From Boothiomyces macroporosus (lineage: Eukaryota; Chytridiomycota; Chytridiomycetes; Rhizophydiales; Terramycetaceae), in assembly GCA_027604185.1 (NCBI GenBank), contig JADGKB010000010.1, forward strand, positions 1 to 64,000: a stretch of DNA of 64,000 nucleotides, read 5' to 3'. Both the position numbers and the translations under genes were made by a program. The first letter of the stretch is position 1; every line of letters begins with the position of its first letter. The notes below the pieces were generated by a model. It saw only the letters and a program-made list of their open reading frames with translations, did no database searches and had not been told where the DNA came from. Positions 53,340 to 63,259 of the stretch are shown piece by piece.

Positions 53340-54273
53340 ATGAATTATATCGTAGCAAATCTAGGAACACTATCCATTGTACCAACACTATGCATTTCGT
53401 TATATCAGTTTAATCGGTTCCTACATCCAGAATATCGCGTAAAGGGATACTATCAAAAAATGGCCGTGATGGTTGGTATACTGATAATTCTCTCGTTGAT
53501 ACGATTACTACGATTGGGCCAGAGCTTGTCTGAAACAGATAAAATTATATACCAAATTTCAATAGATTTGCTAGCTCTAGGAATCACCACTGTTAACATA
53601 ACGATATTGCAGCTATTCGCGGTCCTCAGTCAAACCCTAGATTCGTTCAATAGATATCTTCCATACATCCCGTTTCTACTACTAACCTTTTGTATTTTCA
53701 AAAATAGCTTTTTCATACTAAAATTAACGAATTTATTTGAATGGGATGTTGCGTCAATTGTACAGTTATGCTATCTATCTATAGTCATTATAGAAGACAA
53801 TATTCAAGGCATCTATGTAACATTATTGATATATTTTGTTCTGCTGCGAAGAAACAATAGCAGTATTGCAAAAAGTAAATTCTTGTTGGCAATTGGATCG
53901 TGTCTACTTCTAATCTGCTTTGACTGGCTAGCCTGCTCTTTATATTTTACATTGCATGGTAAAATTTACTAATGTAGCAAGTCAGTATCAAAGTAACCCA
54001 GATTTTGGGTTCAACATCCTTGCTCTCCATTTGCTTGTTATCACGTTTAGCTTTGAACGATTCAAGAATATGGCTGTTTTGAAACTCACAACAAAATTGA
54101 AAGATGGGCAAAGTAGTCCAGAAGCAATCCATAAAGGAATTAAAAAGGATATCCCCGAAACTAAGCAGAAAGAGGTTTTGCTATTGGATCCTGATTTCGT
54201 GAAAGAACCTCAAAAGAATACCAATCTCAGAAACCTATCGGAACAGAAAGGTTCGCATTCTCTCAGCGGATGA
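53340..54273 (+). CDS. Seven-segment membrane protein, tandem family member D
   Basis: Predicted 304 aa. Motifs: NLGTLSIVPTLCISLYQFNRFLH (TM1), YRVKGYYQKM, LGQSLSETDKIIYQISIDLL, IEDNIQGIYVTLLIYFVL (TM5), FDWLACS (TM6), FERFKNMAVLKLT after TM7. Closest to A over TM2-TM3 (LGQSLSETDxxxYxISID against MGQSISELDxxxYRISID). The intron at 53959..53977 (19 nt, phase 1, TACTAAT branch site) is at the family position. The tail is Lys/Glu-rich without an RVxF motif. Confidence 0.8.
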
Positions 54274-54444
54274 ATTTCTTGCTTTGAAAGAGATGGCTAA
54301 TCTATGGATTCATAGAATTTAAATGACAAACATCTCGCTGAAAATAAAACTATATTTACATTGATTTATGTGCAAATGTAAATTTTAATTGATACATCAA
54401 GATATCCCTTTCCAAATTCTTTATACTTTTCATATCCAATTGTG

Positions 54445-54451
54445 TGACGTT
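54445..54451 (+). promoter_or_regulatory. TGACGTT variant before 7TM gene E
   Basis: A one-base variant of the TGACGTA heptamer, 23 nt before the start codon. Confidence 0.3.
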
Positions 54452-54474
54452 TCTAGAAATCTGAACAAACGAAA

Positions 54475-55384
54475 ATGCTTCAATACATTGGAACGCTAGG
54501 ACTTATTGTAGTTGCAATATATGCTATATTCAACTTTAATAGGTATCTAAGACAGGAATTTAGAACTAAATCCCACTATAAATTAATGTTAGTTTTCTTG
54601 GGCTTTATTATTGTTTTCTCTGTATATTTCCTATTGCGCTCAGGGCAAGAGATTTCAAAAGAAGAGCTAGTGATATATAATATTGCTTCCGGTGGTGTGG
54701 GGTTGGGAATTGCGGTCACAAACTACACGGCCTTTGCAATTTACGGTTTGCTAAACAAGCATTTAACCAAAAGAAAGATCATTTGCCAAATCTGGTTAGG
54801 AATTGCTGCAATTATCTTTATTGGAAAGTTTGGATTGTGTATGGCACATTTATTTGGTAATTTCAGTATATCCTACCCTATGGTATTGGATTGGTATTAT
54901 ATTACGATAATTTTCGCACAGGATAACATCCAGCGATTTTGTTTGACAATTCTGGTATATAATTCGTTGCAGAAGGAATCAAAAGAGAAAGAGCGTACAC
55001 GCTTTGTTACTATCGTCTCTTGTGCTTTACTACTTAGTATATTTGACTGGTTAAGCCAATTGTATTGCTCCACACTCGATAGTAATTTAAATTAATCTAG
55101 TGACAATCGCAAATAATTGCAATATACAGTTGGCAATCGTCTCTCTACACTACATTTTCTTGACACGCGCTTTCCTTCAATTGCAGAACCTAGCAACGAT
55201 CAAGATCAAAGAGAAGCACCGACCAAAGAGTGTCAGCATGGAAATAGTGAAAATAATCGCACTAAATAGTGAAGCTGTAGAGTGTTCTGGTAGGGCTGAT
55301 AATCACGTACCTTTGGTTGATATGAAATCCGAATCTACAAAGAAAGTACGGTTTGCGAGTCGTGATATACAGGTAGTCGCGTAA
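54475..55384 (+). CDS. Seven-segment membrane protein, tandem family member E
   Basis: Predicted 296 aa. Motifs: IGTLGLIVVAIYAIFNFNRYL (TM1), FRTKSHYKLM, SGQEISKEELVIYNIA, AQDNIQRFCLTILVYNSL (TM5), FDWLSQL (TM6), LQLQNLATIKIKEK after TM7. It is the most diverged member but keeps the family intron, 55082..55100 (19 nt, phase 1). The tail ends TKKVRFASRDIQVVA; KVRF fits the [RK]VxF PP1-docking pattern. It closes the array; the next gene is unrelated. Confidence 0.78.
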
Positions 55385-55651
55385 TGCACTGTCAATTGTA
55401 CGATATTATTCTTCCAATTGCAATACAGAAATATCTCAATGAAACGGGTTACCAATTCGTACTCAAAACTGAATGAATGATTGTTGATGCCGCACAATCA
55501 GATATTACTCCTCAATAAAAATATTCAACAATCGATTACCCGCTTTGCAAGGTCACTGATCCCATGTATTTGAGTGATCAGATAATCCATGACTACCGCA
55601 GCTCGTGCTTAAGACCCTCTTGCTTTTACAATTCCCTCCAAAAAAGTTAGA

Positions 55652-56473
55652 ATGTCCAGAATCACAATCTTGCCCCAATACCAAACGCTGGAACAGGAGC
55701 CAAAGGTAATAAGATTAAATCATCCGCATGGGTTTGAAGCACAATTTATCATTACAGATCGTGGGCTCTTGCAACACCAATCATTTAAGAATGAATTATC
55801 GTCCTTTGTCGTCGGAAATACAATAATTGAAAATGGAGACCTGAATGTTGCAACACCTTACGATCCACTCTATTTGATGATTCCGGTATTAATGAAATCA
55901 AACGTAAATTCATTCTTAACTCAGGATCGATTTTGCACCTTGGAGGATATTCTGCATGAACAAGGAGAGTTGGCTGAATTGTCAAAATTGCCAAATTTTG
56001 AAGAAAGGCTAAAGATTATATGCGATCGTAATTGGTGATTAATAAGATAATTATGAAGTAGAACAGCATTTCTTTAGAATTTCCAACGACAAACTACTGG
56101 AATGGTTGCTGACCAAGGTTGATAAGCTAATAGGAAAGATGCCAGAGATGGGCATTCTTGGTACTTTTGTTAGTCCAGAAGCAGGGGATCTGGAAAAGAA
56201 AGAATTCGCATACAATGTATTGGCAGATAATTTGAATGCAGAAGTGTCAAAGAAATTGTTTTCGAGACTTGGGTAAGTGCAGTTAACAGTAGCCTACAAG
56301 AGCTTAAAGAGAACCAGCCAAATTATTACCAAGAAGTGATAAAGAAGAAGGCGATCGACGAAATTGAAAGGCCGGCCAAGAAACCCAAAGTTGCTACTAG
56401 AAAGCCAATCGCGAATACATCTCGCAATCTCAAAATTGACAGCTTCTTCAAGAAGGTGGCGAAACCAGCATAA
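55652..56473 (+). CDS. RNASEH2B: Ribonuclease H2 subunit B
   Basis: Predicted 260 aa. RNase H2B is a scaffold subunit of the nuclear enzyme that removes ribonucleotides from DNA. Family features: the triple-barrel N-terminus (VIRLNHPHGFEAQFIITDRGLLQ), DPLYLMIPVLMK, FCTLEDIL, and the C-terminal helices (NYEVEQHFFRISNDKLLEWLLTKVDKL). The end carries NLKIDSFFKKV, a PIP-box-like motif in the same place as the PCNA-binding motif of human RNASEH2B (MKSIDTFF). Introns: 56028..56046 (19 nt) and 56273..56292 (20 nt). Confidence 0.9.
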
Positions 56474-56526
56474 CCAAAAGCACCTTACGTAAGCTACATA
56501 AAAAAATTATTTTTGACTTTTTAAAA

Positions 56527-57658
56527 ATGACCCAGAAGACTTTGGAAGCAATAAAGTACAAAAGAGGAGATTTGCAGGTTCTGGATCAATTGCGTTTGCC
56601 TTTTGAAACTGTTTACGAAGCAGTGCCAAACACAGTTCAAGGGCACCATGTAATCAAGACAATGAAAGTCAGAGGTGCTCCGGCAATTGCAATTGTGGCC
56701 GCATTATCTCTAGCAGTTGAATTGAATGCACTATTGACCACCTCTCCAACTACTTTGGACACTAACGATAAAGTTGCAACATTTGTCAATGAAAAATTAG
56801 AGTATTTGAAAACTTCAAGACCTACAGCTGTCAATCTCTTTGAAGCCAGTGAAAGATTATCCAATTTGGTTAGGGATAATGGCGACAAATCTGGCCCAGA
56901 ATTGGCCTCCATTGTTATTACCGAAGCGGAAGAAATGTTGATTAAAGATGTCCAGGATAACAAGAATATTGGGAAATTCGGATGCGAATTTATCCTTGCA
57001 AATGCAAACAGCGACTCGGTCAGAGTATTAACGCACTGTAACACTGGTTCCTTAGCAACTGCTGGGTGGGGAACTGCTCTGGGAATCGTTAGGGATCTTA
57101 ATCTTTCTGGAAAACTTGATCACTGCTATTGTACTGAAACTAGACCTTATAACCAAGGCTCAAGGTTGACCGCATATGAATTGGTCTATGAAAACATTCC
57201 ATCCACTTTGATTTGCGATTCAATGGCATCTGCATTATTAAAACTGAAAAATGTAAAAGCTATTATTGTTGGGGCTGATAGGTACACATTCGATAATGTT
57301 TAGGGTTGCAGCAAACGGAGATACCGCCAATAAAATTGGAACATACCAATTAGCAATCACTGCAGCTTATCATAACGTCATGTTCATTGTTGCTGCACCA
57401 CTAACCACTATCGATATGAAGACTTTGAGCGGGGATGCTATTGTTATTGAAGAAAGGGCTGGTGTTGAAGTTACAAGCACTAAAGGCAGAACAGCTACCG
57501 TCGAAGTTGCTGCTCCAGGAATTGGAGTATGGAACCCTGCATTCGATGTAGTCCCAGCTAGCTTAATCACTGCTATTGTTACCAACAAAGGTGTGATTAC
57601 TAAAAACAAAGGCGAAGACTTTTTCAGAATCGATGAATTCATCAAAAACAATCAATAA
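56527..57658 (+). CDS. MRI1: Methylthioribose-1-phosphate isomerase (Mri1)
   Basis: Predicted 369 aa. Mri1 converts methylthioribose-1-phosphate to methylthioribulose-1-phosphate in the methionine salvage pathway; it belongs to the eIF2B-alpha fold. Active-site blocks: [29 protein letters not shown] (catalytic Cys), [29 protein letters not shown] (catalytic Asp), [26 protein letters not shown]. The intron at 57282..57303 (22 nt) splits the VGADR-VAANGD block (AG/G junction), and splicing restores it exactly. Same strand as RNASEH2B, 53 nt apart. Confidence 0.95.
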
Positions 57659-57669
57659 ACCAAAGCAAT

Positions 57670-58555
57670 TTATTTCTTGTGAATTACTGTTAAATCTTCA
57701 ACAGATGTAGGCAAAAATAGCACCTTGTTTCCAGAATTGGCAGAGATAGTGGTCAATGTTTCCAAAAATCTTATCTGCATGGCGGCAGAAGAGTTCAAAA
57801 TATCAGCAGCCTCTCTAAACAACTTTGCAGCACCAACTTCTGCTTCTGCAGCAATAACCTTACTTTCACCAATTCGTTTTTGAGTAGCAGCGGCTAAATT
57901 AATACAAAATTACACGCAATATTTTGTAAAATGTCTCTTCCCAGAATGACATCCTTGAGCAATATGGATTCTACGCGCACTCCCCAACTTTCAGCAGTCT
58001 TGTCGATAACATCCCTGATTTCTTGAGATATCGCATCTCTATGTTCAATTGTTTCTTGAAGAGTTTTACTGCCAAGCACCATTCTAAGAGTTGTCAAAGT
58101 TCGTTCGATTAATGATTTTTCAATATCAGAAACGAGAAATGTTGCAGTGTATGGGTCTAAAATATCCCAGTACAAGACCGAGTCGATTTCAATAGAGACG
58201 TTGTCTTTGGTCAAAACTACCTGTCGGGGACAGTCTTGCACTCTCATACGGATATCAATCATCTGCAAGTTTTCACAAAACGGGTTAATTTTGTATAGTC
58301 CTGGATCAAGCGCTTTAACGAATTTACCAAATTTAGTAACTAACCCCACAGAGCCTTGCTCAATTTCTTTGAATGGACTAGTGTTAGCGTATCGTACTTT
58401 GGGAAACAGCAGCATAGAGGTATGGAGCCTAAAGTGCCAAAAACAAAACCAAGTCCTGTTAGTAAACCTTCATAAACCACACTTGACTTTGCAGTGTACG
58501 GTTCTTCGTGAGCATAGCTCGGTTGGACCCTTCGCATCATTGTTCGTTGCTCCAT
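57670..58555 (-). CDS. Stomatin-family (SPFH) membrane protein, copy 1
   Basis: Predicted 281 aa. Stomatins scaffold cholesterol-rich membrane domains and regulate channels. A Cys-rich hydrophobic hairpin (TGLGFVFGTLGSIPLCCCFPN, likely palmitoylated) is followed by the SPFH domain: FKEIEQGSVGLVTKFGKF, DPGLYKINPF, VVLTKDNVSIEIDSVLYW, RTLTTLRMVLGSKTLQE, WGVRVESILLKDV, QKRIGESKVIAAEAEVGAAKLFREAADIL. Introns 58378..58397 and 57894..57913, both 20 nt. Only 11 nt separate its stop from that of MRI1 on the other strand. Tandem with copy 2. Confidence 0.92.
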
Positions 58556-58636
58556 TTCTTGTTCAGGATATATTCTCGAATCAATTTTGAAAATGTTGTT
58601 TACGCGTTCACAAACTATATAACCCAGTCAAATTAT

Positions 58637-59700
58637 TTATTTGAGATGGTCATAGATCATTGCACCTTTTACCGTTACTGCCGAATCATTAGGTGGCATA
58701 AATATAATCTTTGTGCCAGGTGTTTTTGACATTGTTTGAAGAGTTTCTAGGAATCGGATTTGCATTGCTGCTGGTGAGTTCAAGATATCTGATGCTTGAC
58801 GCATTAGTTTTGCGGCATTTACTTCAGCTTGAGCAGCGATAATTTTCGAATCACCAATTCTACGTTGAGAAGCAGCCGCTATAATTAGTTTAGTTTACCA
58901 GACATGCTTTGTAAGAGTTCAGGGCCAAGAATAACGTCTTTAATCAAAATGCTTTCTACTTTAACCCCCCAGCTTTCGGCAACAGAGTCTATGACATCTC
59001 TGATTTCCTGGGCAATAGTTTCTCTATGTTCTACCGTATCTTGAAGTGTTCTATTACCCAGTACCATTCGCAGAGTAGTCAAAGTACGATCAATCAATGC
59101 TTTTTGAACATCAATGACCAAATAGGCTGCAATGTAAGGGTCAAGGATGTCCCAGTACAATACAGAATCAATATCGATTGAAACATTGTCTTTGGTGAGA
59201 ATAGTCTGTCTAGGACAATCTTGAACTCTATAATTAAATAAAGCTACCTTTGACGAACATCAATCAATTGCATCTTTTCACAGAATGGATTCAGTTGGTA
59301 TAACCCAGGATCAACTGAACGTATAAATTTACCAAACTTTTTGATGAGACCAACTGTTCCTTGCGGTACTGATTGAAATGGACTGGGTTAGTAAAAAATA
59401 CTTTGGGAAACAGAATAAACATGGGATTGAGCCTAATGAACCACAGATACAACCAAAGCACGTTAGCATACCTTCGTAGCATCTGTCTGACCCAGCATTG
59501 TATGGAACTTCAACCGCGTAGCTTTGCTGTATTCTTCGGAATGGTGCTGGTTGAGTACTCATTGGCGCCATTGGATAAACTTGTTGTTGCTGAGGTGGAG
59601 GATACTGGTACTGGCCTGGCATATAGTTTTGTTGATTACTTTGCCCTTGTAAAGCTTGGCTGGAAGACTGTGCTGGATATATTTGTTGTTGACTACTCAT
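58637..59700 (-). CDS. Stomatin-family (SPFH) membrane protein, copy 2
   Basis: Predicted 334 aa. Same architecture as copy 1 with a longer Gln/Pro-rich N-terminus (QQQIYPAQSSSQ, QYQYPPPQQQQ). Then LGSIPCLFCFPN, FQSVPQGTVGLIKKFGKF, DNVSIDIDSVLYWDILDPYIAAY, WGVKVESILIKDVILG, QRRIGDSKIIAAQAEVNAAKLMRQASDIL. Introns: 59383..59401 and 58879..58898 at the same sites as in copy 1, plus 59228..59247, which copy 1 lacks. This is an example of intron gain or loss between tandem copies. Confidence 0.92.
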
Positions 59701-59822
59701 TACGCGTTTTTGATAAAAAATTATACCCCAAAATCCATTTCATGTACAGTGATAGCTCATTGTATTCTCGGTGAAACATCAGTCCTTTGAAACCCCGCCA
59801 CTGTACTTTTTGCTTTTTAGAA

Positions 59823-60637
59823 ATGCAGGAAAAGGGAGAATCCAATATTAGAAAGATTATTTATATAGTGGTAATAGCCATTATTTGGCTTCTAGTTATT
59901 ATTGAAATTGGTCGTAGTTTTTCACAGCTTTATTTTCCCACTTCATTGGACGATGTAAAGAAACTCTCAGTGATACTGTACGATTTATTAATGTAGATTG
60001 GAGTATAAAAAGACGGATCAATTCAGATTATTGGTGCTGTTTTGTTTGACTTATTTATTCAATCAGACATTTGGATTCCCCAGCGAAGCATTGTTTAGTA
60101 TCATTGGAGGAATATTATATGGATACTCTGCACTCCCTCTGCTTTGTTTTCTGGTTTCTTTAGGTTCAGCATTCACATTTTTATTATCAAAGCATTTATT
60201 AGGTCAAATGATATTCAATCACTGCGTTCCCAAATCAACGCTATTGACAATGAAGACAGCTGTGGATGAAAACAGAAGGCATTTGCTGTATTACTTGATT
60301 GCGGTGAGGGCTTTCCCATTCACCCCTGCTTTTTTGACTAATTTGGCATACCCGTTAATTGGAGTTGACCTCACGACTTTTTCAATAGCCAGTTTCATAG
60401 GTTCTTTATATTAATACAGGCATCGCCCCATTTTCATTTATTTGTGTCGATGCAGCCAAAACCATTACCAGCCTTAATTCCATGTCTGACATTTTCTCGT
60501 TTGGAGTGATGCTGAAACTGGTTTTAATCTCACTCGCGTTTATCATTCCGTTGGTTTTCAAGGATAGAATTATTAGATATCTTAATGGGAACAGGCACTT
60601 GGAAGAAGAAATACCGCTTGGCGATCATCTGGAATAA
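59823..60637 (+). CDS. TMEM41/VTT-domain membrane protein, copy 1
   Basis: Predicted 258 aa. TMEM41/TVP38 (VTT, DedA-like) proteins are ER or Golgi lipid scramblases linked to autophagy and lipid mobilisation. Features: an N-terminal anchor (IIYIVVIAIIWLLVIIEIG), LYFPTSLDDVKKL, TYLFNQTFGFPSEALFSIIGGILYG, FTFLLSKHLLG, AVRAFPFTPAFLTNLAYPLIGV, FIGIAPFSFICVDAA. The C-terminus is cytosolic and basic/acidic. Introns 59978..59996 (19 nt) and 60401..60419 (19 nt, GTT donor). Tandem with copy 2. Confidence 0.9.
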
Positions 60638-60810
60638 TACCTCTTTTTTTACTAATATATTTTATCAGTGGTTACTAATACTAATGCTGCTACTGATTGA
60701 TAGTTACACAGTATTATCGCTGGTAGTATTACTGCCAGCGAATGTAAATGCTGATCCATATCAAAGCCAGTTAATATTACTGCTGGCGATTTATTTTCTA
60801 TTTTTTTGAC
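60638..60810. other. Spacer between TMEM41 copies, with a hairpin
   Basis: An AT-rich spacer holding the inverted repeat at 60718-60740 and a second partial copy of its arm (ACTGCTGGCG) 40 bp downstream. No coding capacity accepted. Confidence 0.5.
60718..60740. repeat. Short inverted repeat (10-bp arms, 3-base loop)
   Basis: CGCTGGTAGT-att-ACTGCCAGCG, with nine of ten arm positions paired. It could form a hairpin in DNA or in the 3' end of the TMEM41 copy 1 transcript. A transcript terminator or processing role is possible but untested. Confidence 0.55.
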
Positions 60811-61626
60811 ATGGATAGCCCAAGAGAAAGCGAATCTCAAATTCGCAAATTAATACTAGTGATAGTCCTCACTATCCTATGGATCATTTATATATTCAAA
60901 CTGGCGAGTTACTTTTCGGAGCTCTACATCCCTCATTCACTAGACGACGTAAAGAAACTATCGCAGATATTGTACTAGGAATTAATATAGATTAGAGTAC
61001 AGTAAGACAGAGCATTTCAGATTACTACAGCTTTACAGTTTGACTTATGTATTTAAACAGACTTACGGATTGCCTGGCGCTGCGCTGTTCAATGTAATGG
61101 GAGGAGTACTCTACGGTTACTCTGCAGTACCACTGATATGTTTCCTAGTAATGGTTGGATCAATATTCACTTTTCTATTATCAAAGCATTTACTAGGAAA
61201 GTTGATTTTCAACTACTGTGTTCCAAAAACCACTTTGATATCATTAAAAGCAACAGTGGACGCTAACAGGAAACACTTGCTGTACTATTTAGTAGCAGTT
61301 CGAGCATTCCCGTTCACACCGGCATTAATCACCAATTTGGCATACCCTCTCATAGGAGTAGATATTCTATCGTTTGGAATCGGGACGTTTGTAGGTACTC
61401 TTTTTATAATGAAGGAATCACCCCATTCGCATTCATATGTGTAGATGCTGCCCATACGATATCCACACTGAATTCTATTTCTGATATCTTTTCATTCTGG
61501 GTTATTCTGAAACTAGGATTGATTTCTAGTGCAATTATAATTCCGTTGATTTTCAAGAACAGAATAATTCAGTATATCAAGAGAGATGATGAAGAGAATG
61601 TTCCGCTGGGCGAACAGCAAGTGTAG
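60811..61626 (+). CDS. TMEM41/VTT-domain membrane protein, copy 2
   Basis: Predicted 258 aa, the same length as copy 1. Motifs: LYIPHSLDDVKKLSQIL, TYVFKQTYGLPGAALFNVMGGVLYG, FTFLLSKHLLG, AVRAFPFTPALITNLAYPLIGV, GITPFAFICVDAAHTI. Introns 60972..60990 (19 nt) and 61395..61414 (20 nt) are at identical sites and phases to copy 1, but donor classes differ (GTA here, GTT in copy 1, second intron). The core is highly similar and the N-terminus diverged, consistent with an older tandem duplication. Confidence 0.9.
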
Positions 61627-61701
61627 CATCCCTACACTTCTATGCAACACATGTCGAATAATATCTCATAGATTTTATTTTTTTATTTTAGCAAATCAGA
61701 A

Positions 61702-62235
61702 ATGAATGAGCTCAACCATTTACTGGGCTCTGCATACAAGATACTACCGCAATCACCAGAAATATCCCGCCATTTGATTCTAAGATTCATGCAGTCAAGC
61801 AAAGACCGCAATATCCCTATATCCACTACAGTATCACGAAACTATTGTCAAAAGTGTGGATCAATATATATACCAGGATATAATTCCATAGTCTCAATGA
61901 AAAATAGGGGACCGAGTAATAAGCAGTTGCTTGGACCCAGTGCAGTCTTACCAAAGAAATCGGATAAAATTGCGTATTATTGCTGTTACAAATGCTTATA
62001 CTGTAGATCAGAAACACTGTATCCGGTATGCAACAAGTCAGCTTTAAAAAAGGAACCCGTTGCTCAAAGAGTTGTTCCTGAACCTATACCAAGCAAACAA
62101 GGATCAAAAGGATTGGAAAGGAAACAAACAAAAGTGGAAAAGAAACCAGATAAAAAGAAAAAGGATTTGTCAAAGTTACTAAAGAAACCAGAAAAAGAAA
62201 AATTCAATTTAAACGACTTTCTATCGGGGTTATGA
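61702..62235 (+). CDS. RNase P/MRP zinc-binding subunit (Snm1/Rpp21/Rpr2 type)
   Basis: Predicted 177 aa, intronless. A helical N-terminus is followed by a zinc ribbon: NYCQKCGSIYIPGYNS (C-x2-C, with the family I-P-G) and AYYCCYKCLYC (C-x2-C). The C-terminal third is very basic and low-complexity (KVEKKPDKKKKDLSKLLKK). These proteins bind the RNA of RNase P or RNase MRP for tRNA and rRNA processing. Whether this is the P-type (Rpp21/Rpr2) or MRP-type (Snm1) member cannot be told. Its last codon and stop overlap the stop of the gene on the other strand. Confidence 0.7.
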   Translation: MNELNHLLGSAYKILPQSPEISRHLILRFMQSSKDRNIPISTTVSRNYCQKCGSIYIPGYNSIVSMKNRGPSNKQLLGPSAVLPKKSDKIAYYCCYKCLYCRSETLYPVCNKSALKKEPVAQRVVPEPIPSKQGSKGLERKQTKVEKKPDKKKKDLSKLLKKPEKEKFNLNDFLSGL

Positions 62236-63171
62236 TAGTAATTTATCCAATAAATAATAGTGTCTAGTATCAAGCTCAATCTTCAAGTGTCCTTTCAACA
62301 ATGGCGAACTGTAGTGCTTTTGTAACACATGGTCATCCTTCTCACTTGTCCAGATTGCATTCCTTTGATCACTGGGTTCATAAACTGCCCATTGAACCCT
62401 TGCATCTTTAATATCTGTGAATTTGTAATACGCCTTACCATACTTTTCAACCAACTTTGATATGCTTGCGACATCCTTACTTTCAAGGCGGGGATTCTTT
62501 AATAAATACTGTTGTCTTCTTCTTAATCTTGCTGGAGAAAACTGTTGCAGATTTTCAAGGTGTAGCTTTGTAAAATCTGTGCATTCGATTACAAGTTTAT
62601 CGTGTTTGGGAAAGAACGGAAGCTTTTCCTTGTCTACCAGTAACTCATACCGCTGACGGATTTGCTGAGTTGAAAAGGGAAAATCATGGACCAGTAAGCT
62701 GAATTGACATTTGAGCTTTCTTCCTAGCACTAATAGTTTCTTGTCCATCTCGTCCGTCCATTCTTTACTTTCCAAACTATCTTGTTCAATCAATGGAATA
62801 GTTTTATCTATTGCTTCTTGTAATGGCAAATCTTGCTGCTGAATATGCTTACGCAAGTACTGTTCGTAGCGATAATGTACTTGCTTGAAACTCTTATTTA
62901 GTCGGAAAGCCAATTGTAACCACGTCGGACTCTTATTTTTAACCTTTTCGAGTATTTGTAAATCTTGCTGAATTGTAAATTCTGGATTCAAGTTTGGATT
63001 CAGTAACAATAATTGTTTACCGATTGTAAATGTATCTGTTTGTAGTTTGTATTCCTTTTTGATGGTCTTTGGATCGAATCCGTATTTAGCCAATCCCTGT
63101 ACTAGTTTCTTTTGGTACTCTGAATTGAATTCTGCCTTTGCAAATTCCTTTGCAATTCTTGATTTTAACAT
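62230..63171 (-). CDS. Myb/SANT-like helical protein, unknown
   Basis: Predicted 313 aa, intronless. Helical, basic and aromatic-spaced. A segment SKEWTDEMDKKLLVLGRKLKCQFSLLVHDFPFSTQQIRQRYELL has W and helix spacing typical of a SANT/Myb repeat, and KNKSPTWLQLAFRLNKSFKQVHYRYEQYL looks like another. A third (NAIWTSEKDDHVLQKHY) is near the C-terminus. Tandem SANT repeats suggest DNA or chromatin binding (SNAPC4- or Bdp1-like organisation is possible), but I do not recognise a specific family. It converges on and overlaps the neighbouring gene by 6 nt. Confidence 0.6.
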   Translation of the reverse strand: MLKSRIAKEFAKAEFNSEYQKKLVQGLAKYGFDPKTIKKEYKLQTDTFTIGKQLLLLNPNLNPEFTIQQDLQILEKVKNKSPTWLQLAFRLNKSFKQVHYRYEQYLRKHIQQQDLPLQEAIDKTIPLIEQDSLESKEWTDEMDKKLLVLGRKLKCQFSLLVHDFPFSTQQIRQRYELLVDKEKLPFFPKHDKLVIECTDFTKLHLENLQQFSPARLRRRQQYLLKNPRLESKDVASISKLVEKYGKAYYKFTDIKDARVQWAVYEPSDQRNAIWTSEKDDHVLQKHYSSPLLKGHLKIELDTRHYYLLDKLLS

Positions 63172-63259
63172 GAAAAAAATACTTTTAAGCTTTTGGGAGA
63201 TAGCAGATGTTCCGAACCAGAAAATAGAGTTATTTACAGTTTATTCTTTACAATTATGA

